Assembly: GCA_016801885.1 (NCBI GenBank)
Contig: CM028884.1
Span: 26,807,577 to 26,871,576, forward strand
Direction: 5' to 3'
Source: Toxotes chatareus
Lineage: Eukaryota > Chordata > Actinopteri > Toxotidae
DNA: 64,000 nucleotides
Position numbers and translations under genes: made by a program
Notes under the pieces: model-generated
Database searches by the model: none
Seen by the model: only the letters and a program-made list of their open reading frames with translations
Told to the model about the DNA's origin: nothing
Shown: positions 13,963 through 23,309 of the stretch, in pieces
Layout of the letters: each line of letters starts with the position of its first letter
How positions within the stretch are numbered: position 1 is the first letter of the stretch

Positions 13963-14398
13963 TATAAAATAACATTATGCGTATCAAACTAAAAACATTA
14001 ACAAGCACGATAAATTAATAGAAGACAATGCAAAGCTAAATATAAAAAATAACTCACTTATTAAATTCATCCCAGTCAGAAACGTTCGCTCTCTCAACTC
14101 CACAGGAAAGATGCGCTGAAATCAAAGAAAATAAAGAAACAGCCAGAGTGACTCCAATAAAAGGGAAATTATTTCACTAAAAAATAAAGTTCAAACTGCA
14201 GAAAAGCCGCTGAGCTGCCACAGAAAGCACAACTCTGCAGCCTCATAATAAAAACAATATGTTGGTGTATTTTTCCACTTTCATTTTCCCGCGGTATGAG
14301 CAGCAGATCGCAGGTGACTCACCTTGATAAATTAGGATAAAATACAAAGACAATAAGTGAAAAAGCCTTTTCCAGCTTCGCCTTAAATAGGGATCCAT
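1..14398 (-). CDS. otog: otogelin, 5' part (spliced, runs off left edge)
   Basis: Secreted, mucin/VWF-like glycoprotein of the acellular gels of the inner ear (tectorial membrane, otolithic membranes, cupulae). Minus-strand coding exons with matching phases: 14323-14398 (start, signal peptide), 14058-14115, 12819-12876, 9708-10956 (Ser/Thr/Pro-rich), 8700-8801 (EGF-like, LNGGQCV), 7849-8006, 6748-6869 and 6290-6498 (first VWD; FETFDGLY, GLCGNFNAD), 5880-6010 (GNSW), 5305-5411 and 4511-4620 (C8; LLDPPFQSC), 3812-3937 (TIL, CISCCPESC), 3578-3686 (EDGGCV), 3126-3172, 2751-2896 (next VWD; CSVTGDMYFQSFDGRIYTF), then duplicated exons 2133-2239, 1339-1448, 639-764, 405-513. Order and motifs match vertebrate otogelin better than OTOGL, VWF or gel-forming mucins, as far as I recall those sequences. 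The N-terminal exons before the EGF-like one are my own assembly and less certain. The large Ser/Thr/Pro exon ahead of the first VWD is unlike the human N-terminus as I remember it. Confidence 0.88.
2368..2472 (-). mobile_element. truncated copy of the same SINE at the duplication junction
   Basis: The body of the SINE at 5540-5645 recurs here (body and B box only). It is cut exactly where the duplication ends: after GGGGTTCAAACCCA the sequence switches to unrelated DNA (tgtcgcagcttgg). The tRNA-like head with the A box is therefore missing. Confidence 0.8.
2473..5645. repeat. 3.17-kb tandem duplication, second copy (complete unit)
   Basis: The constant spacing of 3173 defines the unit as about 2473-5645. 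It holds otog exons 2751-2896, 3126-3172, 3578-3686, 3812-3937, 4511-4620 and 5305-5411. These six exons total 645 nt, i.e. 215 codons, and start and end in phase 0, so the extra copy adds 215 residues without a frameshift. In transcript order the exon that opens the second VWD domain (2751-2896) is followed by a second C8 exon rather than by the rest of its own VWD. Near-perfect identity of introns as well as exons points to a very recent event or an assembly duplication. Confidence 0.93.
5540..5694 (-). mobile_element. tRNA-derived SINE (tRNA-Lys-like head)
   Basis: On the minus strand the element begins at about 5694 with GCCCGGTTAGCTCAGTTGG, which carries a good A box (TAGCTCAGTTGG), followed by GAGCATGAGACTC and a B box close to consensus (GGTTTGAACCC at about 5635-5645). 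The head resembles tRNA-Lys, with the anticodon arm degenerate. A non-tRNA body follows (GCACTGCCTCCCATGGGC and onward). It lies in the otog intron between the exons at 5880-6010 and 5305-5411. It is not a functional tRNA gene: the anticodon arm is altered and an extended tail is attached. The 3' end near 5540 is approximate. Confidence 0.8.
6971..7060. repeat. dispersed repeat fragment, family A
   Basis: The stretch with caacaaatcccatgaaaaga and the following ccaacaatgaa recurs with few changes at about 25328-25390. I do not recognise the element; no coding sequence or terminal repeats are visible. It sits in an otog intron. Confidence 0.6.
8243..8330 (-). repeat. teleost dispersed repeat, GCTTAGCATAAAG family
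   Basis: The plus strand reads ggacagagccaggcaagctg, then a run ending in tttatgctaagctaaag. This resembles a repeat I know from spiny-rayed fish (vagccagcagctggttagcttagcttagcataaag, read on the other strand). A second copy in opposite orientation is at about 48590-48655. No coding capacity is seen. Confidence 0.55.
9708..10956 (-). CDS. otog: otog mucin-like exon with NQSP-type repeats
   Basis: A single 1249-nt exon encodes about 416 residues, nearly all Ser, Thr, Pro, Gln and Asn. The core is a degenerate tandem array built on (N/S/K/R)QSP followed by Thr/Ala/Pro-rich spacers; NQSP occurs seven times, related SQSP, KQSP and RQSP about as often, and NQSS/NQST/NQSL add further sequons. Pro/Thr/Ser density predicts heavy O-glycosylation. 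N-glycosylation is less likely at NQSP because proline after the sequon serine disfavours it (known oligosaccharyltransferase preference). The last 40 residues (PVNISQLTRQVKEALRSS) are non-repetitive. The donor after ATT CCA G joins in phase to the EGF-like exon at 8801; the open frame continues beyond that donor to 9610, so a longer form is possible. Internal stops are absent. Confidence 0.8.
10957..12818. other. otog intron, nothing further recognised
   Basis: AT-rich intronic sequence between the predicted linker exon 12819-12876 and the mucin-like exon. I see no other exon, RNA gene or named repeat in it. The frame of the mucin-like exon stays open to an ATG at 10992, a possible alternative start. 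Confidence 0.5.
13421..13882. mobile_element. decayed Tc1-like DNA transposon with inverted ends
   Basis: The left end (tgtgcaaaagttttagtcac, about 13428-13447) and the right end (gtgactaaatattttgcaca, about 13862-13881) are inverted copies with a few mismatches, and both abut TA dinucleotides, the Tc1/mariner target. Between them is a plus-strand remnant of the catalytic part of a transposase: fragments similar to QQDNxxKHT, then PQNPDLSIMESVWDHMK, equivalent to the conserved PQSPDLNPIE block with the third catalytic acid. Frameshifts and deletion of the N-terminal half make it inactive. It lies in an otog intron. Confidence 0.75.
13883..13966. repeat. (TA)n microsatellite
   Basis: About 70 bases of uninterrupted TA followed by a short imperfect part (cacatatatata). 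It directly abuts the right inverted end of the Tc1-like element. Confidence 0.97.
14323..14398 (-). CDS. otog: otog exon 1: start codon and signal peptide (predicted)
   Basis: The minus strand opens with ATG at 14398 and encodes MDPYLRRSWK followed by a hydrophobic stretch (LFHLLSLYFILIY), a good secretory signal peptide. It ends at the consensus donor CAAG/GTGAGT in phase 1. Splicing to 14058-14115 (acceptor TTTCAG, donor GTGAGT) and then 12819-12876 (acceptor CTGTCCCAG, donor GTAGGC) keeps one open frame, each join fitting in phase, and leads in phase 0 into the large mucin-like exon. This is inferred from phase and splice signals; the three exons have no homology I can name. A start at 10992, just upstream of the mucin-like exon, would be the alternative, but that peptide is weaker as a signal. 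Confidence 0.6.
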
Positions 14399-14682
14399 TC
14401 GTGTTTCGCGGATCCGCAGTCAGTCGGGTTTGGACAGCATCACCTGGTGAAAACCCTCCGGCTGGACTCCCGCTGCTCCCTGCGCTGCTCCATCCGGCTC
14501 ATCCGCGAGCGGCACGTCGCGCGCCTCAAGAACCGCTTCACCTGCTCATTATCATAAAATATGCGCGGGCGGGCGGTGCTGAAAAGCTGGGGGTGGGAGC
14601 AAACACATGCACAGGTGCTCTGCTGGAGGTTAAACTGATGGTCTGAGCTGCTGACTGACTCCAGGCATCATCAGGGAGCAGA

Positions 14683-14724
14683 TATCCATCCATCCATCCA
14701 TCCATCCATCCGTCCGTCTGTCTG
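14683..14724. repeat. (ATCC)n microsatellite
   Basis: Tandem atcc units that drift into gtcc and gtct at the right end. Confidence 0.9.
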
Positions 14725-16440
14725 TTAAATACAAAGAGCACAGTCACCCTGCAGCATGGGACAAAACACACATTAAGAAAATAAAATTAAAAATAAAAAC
14801 AACCACATCAAAAACATCAGTGTTATGAAGCTAAAACCACTGAAGTTTCCTTTGAAGCTGAAGTTGGATTTAATAAGAATAACTTCCAGTTTAATTAGAT
14901 ATAACTAACACAACACCGTGAGATGCCTCGTATCCATCGGTGTGAATCAAACCTTTATTAAAATCCAAAGTTCAGAGTGAAGCGCTTGAACCTGACAGGG
15001 GCGGTGACAGCAGCGCCCCCGTGTGGTTCACAGTCAGTAGCGCATCACCACGTAATTTTGAGGTTTTGAGGTCTGAGGTACTTTCTCTGTTTCTATTCCA
15101 CATTTTAGAGACAAATCCAAATAAATTAAGATTTTAAATAAAAAACAGATGATCATCTTTGACATTATGATGCATTTGTTCACTCCAAACCTTCTTCTCA
15201 TCAGGTCATTGCAGTTTTCTGAAATCATGTTTTGTTTTTTGTTTTAATGCAGCGACTGGCCTCATGCTTCTTGTTTCAGGATAAACTCAGTTCTTCGGAC
15301 AGATTCATCTGAGTAAAAGGTTCAAACACGCTCGGTGTACTAACATGAACCTTTTTTTTATTTGTTGTATTTAAGAAAATAAGGTTTTTAAGACCAGACT
15401 GGGACGTTTGCACTGTAAGAAAATAAACTAGTGTAATGAGCTCTGCTTCAGAGAGCTACAATAAAATACTGCTACTGACTACTACTACCTCATATAATGA
15501 TCTATATACTGTATAACACATGAAACAGGCCATTCTACAGAACTGTTTCTTTTCAAAGGAAATTCAGCAGATAATACTTATGTACTTTTACTTTAGCAAG
15601 ATTTTAAATTCAAGACTTTAACTTGTACTGGAGTCTTTCTGTATTGTTGCATACTGTACTTTTAATTCAGTAAAGGACTTGAGTATTTCTTCATCCACTG
15701 AAATCAGCACGTTTTTATGAAAGAGCCATAAAATAAAAAGTAGATTTGTAACTTTACCTGTCTTCGCTCACCTTTTCACGAGATGACTCCTCTGTGTTTG
15801 TTCACCAGCAGCACATCTGGATCAGGTGAGGTGGATGCTCTGAGACTTAAGAACAGCAAAAGCACTCAAAAGAACGGAGTCTGGTGCAATTTCCATCATA
15901 TTAGAAATCAAAAACCGTAACAAATGAAATGAAGGTTCAGGTAAAGAACATAAAGAAAAGGCCACTCACCTGATGTTTCTTGCCAACCAGCAACTGAAGG
16001 CCAAAATGCACTTTGCAAACTACAAATGCAGAAAAGCTGTTTCTGATTTCTGGGGCCGTTAGAGAGATTTTAGTCTCGCTCACTTATCATTTAAAAATAT
16101 TTAAAGGGAACAATATTTTCCAGACCCTTTAAACTCCTCTGGTTGCTGTTCAGACCGTGACGACCTGACCTGAACCCAAACACATAACCCGCTGATACGA
16201 CACGGGAAACACAAAACTCAGGAGCGAACCCTCTAATATTGCTGAGGTGACCCCAGTGTCACCGGCAGCACAGGCTTGAATTTACATGTGAAAGTCTGGT
16301 TTTCGGCAGAGGAAACGCTTCCTGCGTCTGTCTGTCTGGGTAAAAAGGCCTTTGACTGACTGAAGCCCTCAGAGACCCCAACAGGCTTTGTGTGGCCCCA
16401 GCCAGGAGGTGTCCGCTTTCATAAATGGAAACAGGACCAA

Positions 16441-16515
16441 GGTGGTGGAGGAGGAGGGGAGGTGGAGGGGAGGGGGGCAGGATGGAGGAACCACAAAAAA
16501 AAAAAAAAAAAAAAC
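16441..16515. repeat. purine-rich G-run block followed by poly-A
   Basis: The plus strand has clustered G runs (gaggagggg, ggtggagggg, aggggggcagg) followed, after a dozen bases, by about 20 A residues. The G block could fold as a quadruplex; the A tract may be a retroposed tail, but I see no parent element. Confidence 0.7.
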
Positions 16516-17003
16516 CTGAAAGTGATTTCTGATTCCTTTCAGTGTCTTGATTTCACATACTCCCACCACTCCTCCTGCTCCTTGTCTGCACGGACGTGAA
16601 AACATCTTTCTCAAGCATGAAAGACTTTTGACACACACACACACACAGCATTGAAACCTGGCGCCTGCTTTGTGCTCAGCAGTCTGCTTATTAAAGGTCC
16701 CATGAAATGACTGGTTGTTTTCTGTAGATTTATGTTTTTAAGCATGAAATGAGATGTTATAGCAGGAACAAGACCAGAGGAGACCAGACGAACATTATAA
16801 CAGATTGTGCTTGCTGTAATCATTCCTCCTCACTCCTCCTGTTCATACTGGTCACATGAAAAGATTATTAGATCCCAAGTGACTGGGGACAAAATCCAAA
16901 ATCATGCTTCTGTGCAAAAACAGTGTGTGTGTGTGTGTGAACATGAGACCTCAGCAGAGTCCAGACAAACCAAGTGGTTTTCTTCCAAATTTATAGTGTT
17001 CTT

Positions 17004-17034
<31 letters not shown>

Positions 17035-18675
17035 ACACACACCCCGCCCTTTGTTTCTATTAAAAAGACTGTAACTGCAGAAGATGTGATGGTTTGTCTA
17101 ATGTGGACTCTGCTGAAGCCTTACAGTCACTTCAGATCTCAAGAACTCAACTTTGCACAAAGACCGTTGGTTTTGTCCCCAAGTGTTTCTATTATTTTGT
17201 CCACCCCGTGTGTGTCAGTAAGGGCAGGCTAAATAAGAGAAATACCTCCGTGCCAAGTTTGACCCTGCGTGAGGTGAAGCATCAGCCCAGAGACACACTG
17301 GACGCGAGCGGTTACAGTTCACATGTTTAACTCGTTGCTAACATCCATCCCATCATGGCCGAATGCCGTGGAGCGTACAAACTGTACATGGAGATCAACA
17401 GCAAAACAAAAAAATCAGCTGCAAACAAAACATTCATTGTGCGGAATTTCTAAAACATTGTTCACACAAACGTCTCGCGACTAAAACATAAAGAAAGGCA
17501 ACAAAAAAACTGAACATTCAAAGAATCACTGAGCAAACACTTCAGCCTGATTATGTTCTTAGTTATGAATTTACAATGCTGAGTTTGTGTGCACACAGGA
17601 GAATAAGAAAAAAAAAAATCAATACACTGTACGCTAATCAGTAAGAAAGCTGAGAGCAGAGTTGTTACACAACTCAAGCATGTTAATATAAGACAGTTAG
17701 AATCTTTAAAAGATCAACAGACAATAATCTGAAAATCTTGATCGTTGTATTTTTCCTCCTCTGTTTGTCTCCGGTTTAGTTTCACTGTCAGTTTGAGCTG
17801 CTCACCTCTCAGAGTGGAAACAGCAGTGGGATAAAACCTGTGAATGCAGCGGGTGTGCTGAGACAGTCTGAGATAACAGGAGGAAAAATAATAAAACAGA
17901 AAAGCACCCAAACTGAATTCACTGACAAGGAACGTCTCTGCGTTTAACCTTCAAATTAGCAGCTGTGACATTTGATTTAGACTCAAGTGTGGAATCAAAA
18001 AATTTGTTTGGAAGTAAAATGTTTTACCACCACAAGTCATGATGGTTTAATTTATGTCCCAAAGAAATAATGAAGCCTCGGGCTTAAGATAAGTGGGTTA
18101 AAATAAATAAATACCCATCACGTCTCTACAGCTTCTGTAAATCTGCGCTCATGATGGTACAAAGGCAACGTCTTACACAGACCAAAGAAGGTTTATCACA
18201 ACTTGAAAAAAAAAAAAAAGTTAAAACCTCTTACTATCTACACATCAGGGAAATTCATCAAAGCATTAATATATACACAAAGAGCTTTGTTCATGAATGA
18301 TAAATCCACCCTTAGAAAGATTTGACACATTTGGAGGAGGACAGCTGTCAGACAAGTTGAAAAGAAGAACGTGAAGAATGTAAAGTGTGTGGTCACGTTT
18401 GTTCATCTGCTGTTTCTTTAGAGCATCAGGGAAAGAACAGGAGGCCAAATAAGGACATTTTGTTATTTTGGAATAAAACCGTTTCGTTACATGTAAATTA
18501 AATTACAAACAAACTGAGCTTCGTTCCTTTTCTCTGAGAAACTTCCACCTAAGAAACAGCAGAGTAACACGGGGTTATCACTCCTTCTGCTCAGTGTGTG
18601 TGTACATGTGTGTACGTGTGTGTGTGAACTCGGGGATATTTTGATAGAGTCCTGCACGCTTCCTGACATGCTGCG

Positions 18676-21600
18676 TTATCTGGGCCGGTGGTTGGCGAGT
18701 AGGAAGTCCTTGTCTTTGCAGGTGAGGCAGAGTTTGAGGTTCCTGAGCGAGCCGCCGGCGGAGTAAAACGCCCAGACGCCCATCAGGAACATGATGATGT
18801 AGGTGGGAACGAGGCTGGCGACGTACTCTGGGTTCTGAAAGGTCTACAGGAGAAGACGAACAACGGGAATCAACACAAAACGTGAATATTGATTCGTGTC
18901 CAGCCCGTGGTTTTTGACTGTTCTCTGCTTTCCTCAGCAGTTTTACATCTCTACAGATCAGAGTCTGAACAATAAAGGACTTTTAATGCTCATGCAGATT
19001 TCACTGTAAGGAAGGGTTGGAAAAAAAAAAACTTGTTTTATCATCATAAACAGCAAACTTGAACATTTATTTTAACATATTAATTTATCCTCTTTATCCA
19101 TTTACTAGTCCTCTTTTAGTTCTATCTGTACAAAGCAAGCTACAGGAAACTAAAAGCTGCTGCAGAAAGAGAGGGAGGGGGCGCGGGGGGTGCGAGCGTC
19201 TGAATCAGCTTTCACTGTGCTGTTTTACTGCTGCTCTGATAATCGCTCTGATATCACGAGTTCCAGCAGCTGTTTTGACATGTGACTGTCAGATATTAGC
19301 TCAGGGGGTCGGTGTTAATGCTGCCTCACGGCTTTAACTATCAGCTTCAGAGAAAACTGTGTTTCCAGTGCTCTGACATGCGAGTCGTGGATATATTTAC
19401 CCTTATATCTTTTAGGCAGAATGAGTATAACACCACACGTTAAAGGCTCATTTACCGTCTCCTGCTAACAAACCATGGTTCTGGCTACTTTCATGTCTAA
19501 CTAATTTAACAACAAATAAACTGCAGGCATGTGTTTCATAACATTACAGCTTTACATGGAGTTTAGTACCCATCCAACCCTCGTCCCCCTGTACCTCACC
19601 ATGAGCAACACTCACCAGACAGGACACCACAAGGTGACTGACGACAACAGCAGCCACCGCCCACCAGCGCTGCTTCTCACAGGCGTCGAAGAAGACGACG
19701 CCCCAGAACATGTGAAGCAGGATGATGGCCATGGTCATGAAGGCTGAAACAGGACAAGCGTTACCACTGCAACTCAGCTTCTTTATTCACCCCCAAAATA
19801 ACTGCAGATCATTTGACTCTAGTTTTGTGCAGATACAGAGCAGCAATGACTTAGATGATATATGATATAGAACAAAAAAAAACACTTTTGGTACCTGAGG
19901 ACAGGAAGTAGTGCTGTGAGTCTCCGTGGATTCCAACAGTCCCTGGTCCTACAGAGTCAGCCAGGATGTTCACCACCGAGAACGCTCCACTCATGAAGCC
20001 GAAGCCGAGGCCGGACACTGAGATAAAACAACAGCAGCAGTGGAAACAGGTCAGTTTTATTCCAGTAAAGTTAAGAAAACCTTCAGTCACCTCTCACTTC
20101 ACTGCAGGTGGTAGTTAAACAAAAACCTGCTCCCTGCCAAACGTTTTTTTAACCTAGTCCAACTAATAACTCAGCATCGTCTCATTGTCTTTACTGGCAC
20201 AACTATCAACCAATGCACAACAAAAACCGCAGCACAGCCAACAGCCTATTTAAGCTAATTTAGGTGCAGACCACAGACTGTCTGTCTGTCCGCACTAACT
20301 GTACCGTAGGCCAGCTGCCGTATGGAGATGGGCATGGTTTCCTCCTGACTGAGAGCGAGGAGGCCTTCATTCGCTTTCCTGCAGGAAAACACGCACAAAC
20401 ACACACACACACACACAAACACACACATGAGCGTCTCAGTTCCTAGCTTCACTGTGAAGCTGTAAACAAGAACATGAACAGTAAATATCTATGCCAGTGA
20501 GTGGAAGATGATATGAGCCGCAACAATGAGCCATTAACAGAAAAAGACTGAAGGTGGGAAACTGGGACAGTTCGACGCCAGAGCAGGTAAACATGCTGGG
20601 GAACTACGAGACAGGGTGTGACGATGAAGATGATGATGATGAGAAACAGCAGAGGTTAGGTTTTTTTTAACTCTGTGAAAGCTGTAAGATCAAGTTTCAA
20701 ACTGAGGACAGATTTCTGAGCTTTGACAATGACCAAATTCCACTGGAGCTTTAAAGGGAGACAGTCACTACTTTGATGTTTATTTCATCTTCACTTATTT
20801 CCGTGTGATTTGCCAAAATAATAAATCACACACCACAATGGTAAAAGGTACAGGACCAAAATGAGAGGTGTTATGGGTGAAACTGTGAGACAGATTTGAA
20901 CACTGTGGCCGTGACTTACTTCAGCAGCTTGTAGTAAGCGAAGCGGAAGGTTTCCTGCAGCAGGACAGACAGCACCACGCCGAAGATGAGCAGCCCTTTC
21001 TGCTGCACCTCGCTGTCCTTATTACTGATCTGAACTGAGATGAACCACACCAGAGAGGACAGCAGCAGAGACACCAGCCAGAAAAACGCTCTGGAAAGAA
21101 AACACACATTTATTATAACACACTCAGCAACAGGCAGGTGTGGCACTGATTTAATTATGATTCCTGAATGTTTTAGTCTGTTTGATTCCAGTGTAATAAC
21201 TCTTTCAATTCTGTGTCTATTTCCAGATGTTGCCTGATGCCTGTATTAACCTCACAGCCTCACAGATATCTGTGAACGTGGATGCAGACATGCTGCCTTA
21301 CAGTCTCATCAAAATAAATGCTGTACAGTAGCTAATTCACAAGATTTTCACTTTTCAATAAACGTCAAATGTTTGTCACAGCTGAAGCGTCCTTTATGGC
21401 TCACTAAGCACAAATCAGCCAGACATGAATGTCAGTGTCATCATCATCGATATCATACAATGGGGCAGGTCAGTGTTTCCAGCACTGACATAAAACCACA
21501 AGCCAAAGACACGGTTGTTTCCAATACCCTGACACTCTCATAGAAGGCAGCAACTAAGGATTATTTCCATTTTCAACTAATGATGCTGCTGATTATTTCT

Positions 21601-22415
21601 TTAATTAGTCCATCAGTTGTTTGTCTGCAAAACACCAGAAAATTATCTGCTGCAGTCCACAAAAAATGTGAAAATTTAAATTCAGGTGGACTACATGTTG
21701 GATCTGGTTTTTCAAAAAACTAAACTAAAAGACTTGTGTAATTTATAATTCTGAATTTAACTTTTTTTTTTTTTTTTCATTGCTCTCTAACCGCGGCGCG
21801 CTCCCTCCAAGCCTTAAGGCTATTTCTGTTAACTTGCTATGTTTTTACCTGCTCAGTATAAAAAAGTCTCAGAAACCAACACTGAAGTGTGACTGGGAAC
21901 ATCTCAGAGGATCCTAATGCTGAATCTTCACTGTGCGACTGAACATGTTACAGTGATGATTGGACTCTGAAGCTGGACAGAGGACTGTGTCTCAGGTTAG
22001 TGAACATGTGAGAGCCTGGACACCTCAGATTGGCTAATTCTTAAAGTTATAAGTAAAAATAATAAGTCTGACAAGAGGATGTCCGAAAACCGAACTACCG
22101 GTTGTAAGTTAGCAAGCTAATGATTAAGTCTGTTAGCTAGCTAGCTAACAGACTCAATCATCATCAGCTAGCTAGCAAGCTAGTTCCGCCAAATCCGGGT
22201 TTTATCTAAAGTAAACACAACAGTAATGTTCTTATATTCCTGCTGCGATGAAGATAAGTTTACTCTCATTCCGTTTCCGTGAATATAAGTGAAAACTCTC
22301 ACCCTGCTATGAGGAAAATGACCCTCAGCGGCTCCCGGGCGATGGTAAACAGGAACAGAGCGATGGCCGGGCCGAAGGCGATGAAGGTGCAGCCGAAAAA
22401 CACCGACGCCGTCAT
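18676..22415 (-). CDS. aph1b: gamma-secretase subunit APH-1 (aph1b type)
   Basis: Seven-pass membrane scaffold of gamma-secretase, the intramembrane protease that cleaves Notch and APP stubs; it acts in ER assembly and at the plasma membrane/endosomes. Six coding exons join in phase: 22303-22415 (MTASVFFGCTF), 20920-21090, 20305-20378, 19895-20017, 19616-19743, 18676-18843 (ends NHRPR, stop). The 777-nt CDS gives 258 aa, against 257-265 in the family. Family hallmarks are visible: the GxxxGxxxG segment in helix 4 (SGLGFGFMSG) and the two intramembrane histidines in GIHGDS and ILLHMFWG. The C-terminal LKLCLTCKDKDFLL is closer to human APH1B than APH1A, while ISIRQLAY is APH1A-like, so the paralogue letter is less certain than the family. 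The gene is intact. Confidence 0.93.
22121..22160. repeat. 40-base near-perfect palindrome
   Basis: tgattaagtctgttagctag (22121-22140) is followed with no spacer by its reverse complement with one mismatch (22141-22160). More gctagc/ttagc units flank it on both sides. It lies in aph1b intron 1, about 145 bases from exon 1. Confidence 0.95.
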
Positions 22416-22565
22416 GTTGGCTCTTCGTGGGGAAATCGGCAGCCAGCAGTGCGACCTCAAGCGCCTTGTCTTGCTCCCCAAGAGGGCGATTTACAGAGAT
22501 TTGTGTTCAAATTGAACAAACCGCGGCCTCCTGTTTTCGCTGTGCTTCACCCACAGTTGAACGTC

Positions 22566-22612
22566 TCGTCATGTGACCATAAGATCGTCTTCTTCGTCTT
22601 CGGGGTTTTCCG
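22566..22612. promoter_or_regulatory. putative aph1b promoter elements
   Basis: About 150-190 bases upstream of the aph1b start are a palindromic E-box/M-box (gtcatgtgac, 22568-22577) and a minus-strand ETS core (CCGGAA, near 22605-22611). The surrounding 150 bases are fairly CpG-rich. Function is inferred from motif match and position only. Confidence 0.35.
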
Positions 22613-23142
22613 GCAGCGTTGCGTCCCGAATGGCTCATTACTGCCCCCCTCTGGTTTAAATCCTCTTCAACACCCGGAGCGCTTCATCGGGATTCTAATA
22701 ATGCTAATACTGGGTGGTTCCTCCCTTTGCTCTCACTCAGCCTCAGTTCTTTGTGTCCTCTGATTCTGCTCCACGTTCACATGATTCATCACATCATTTC
22801 TGTCCATCAGTTGTTTGTGTATTCCCTGAGCCCAATGAGACATCTTCACATTCTTTTGTTAGATTTTCATCTTAAGATTTTTTTTTTCAGTCTCTTCTGT
22901 AATAGGTGAAGAAGTGACCCCAAATCATTACCACTGACACAGCTTTTCGTGTTGGATTTTAGTGCCCTCTTCTATTTTATAACTGTTTTTTTCAGATGTT
23001 TTTGTAATCTAAAATGTGAAAAGAAGAATTTTAACTTGTGTATTTAAATCACTTCTCAAGAATCTTTTAAAAAAAGCCTTTTACTTCAAATTGCACATTT
23101 CTGCTTATCTCATTGTACCATTTGTTGTCCTGAAATGTGTCA

Positions 23143-23148
23143 TTTATT
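23143..23148 (-). terminator. polyadenylation signal for tnni2
   Basis: Minus-strand AATAAA about 160 bases after the tnni2 stop codon, giving a short 3' UTR as is usual for sarcomeric genes. Confidence 0.55.
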
Positions 23149-23309
23149 TTTAATGACTTATCAAATTATAACCATGAAACACACAAAAACAGCACATGAT
23201 TTTTTTTTTTTTTATCATTTATACAACTTGCCAACAATGTGCACTCACATAAAACACAGAAATGAATGATGCCGACGTTAAAACTGAAAACAGAACAACA
23301 CACTGACGT

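Larger units (their letters stand above)
14399..18675. other. intergenic region between otog and aph1b
   Basis: The first 200 bases are CpG-rich (14440-14580) and probably contain the otog promoter. The rest is AT-rich with simple repeats: (ATCC)n at 14683-14724, a purine-rich and poly-A tract at 16441-16515, C-run plus (CA)n at 17011-17043. The right part is expected to hold the aph1b 3' UTR, with a possible minus-strand ATTAAA at 18046-18051. No supported gene is seen. Confidence 0.5.
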
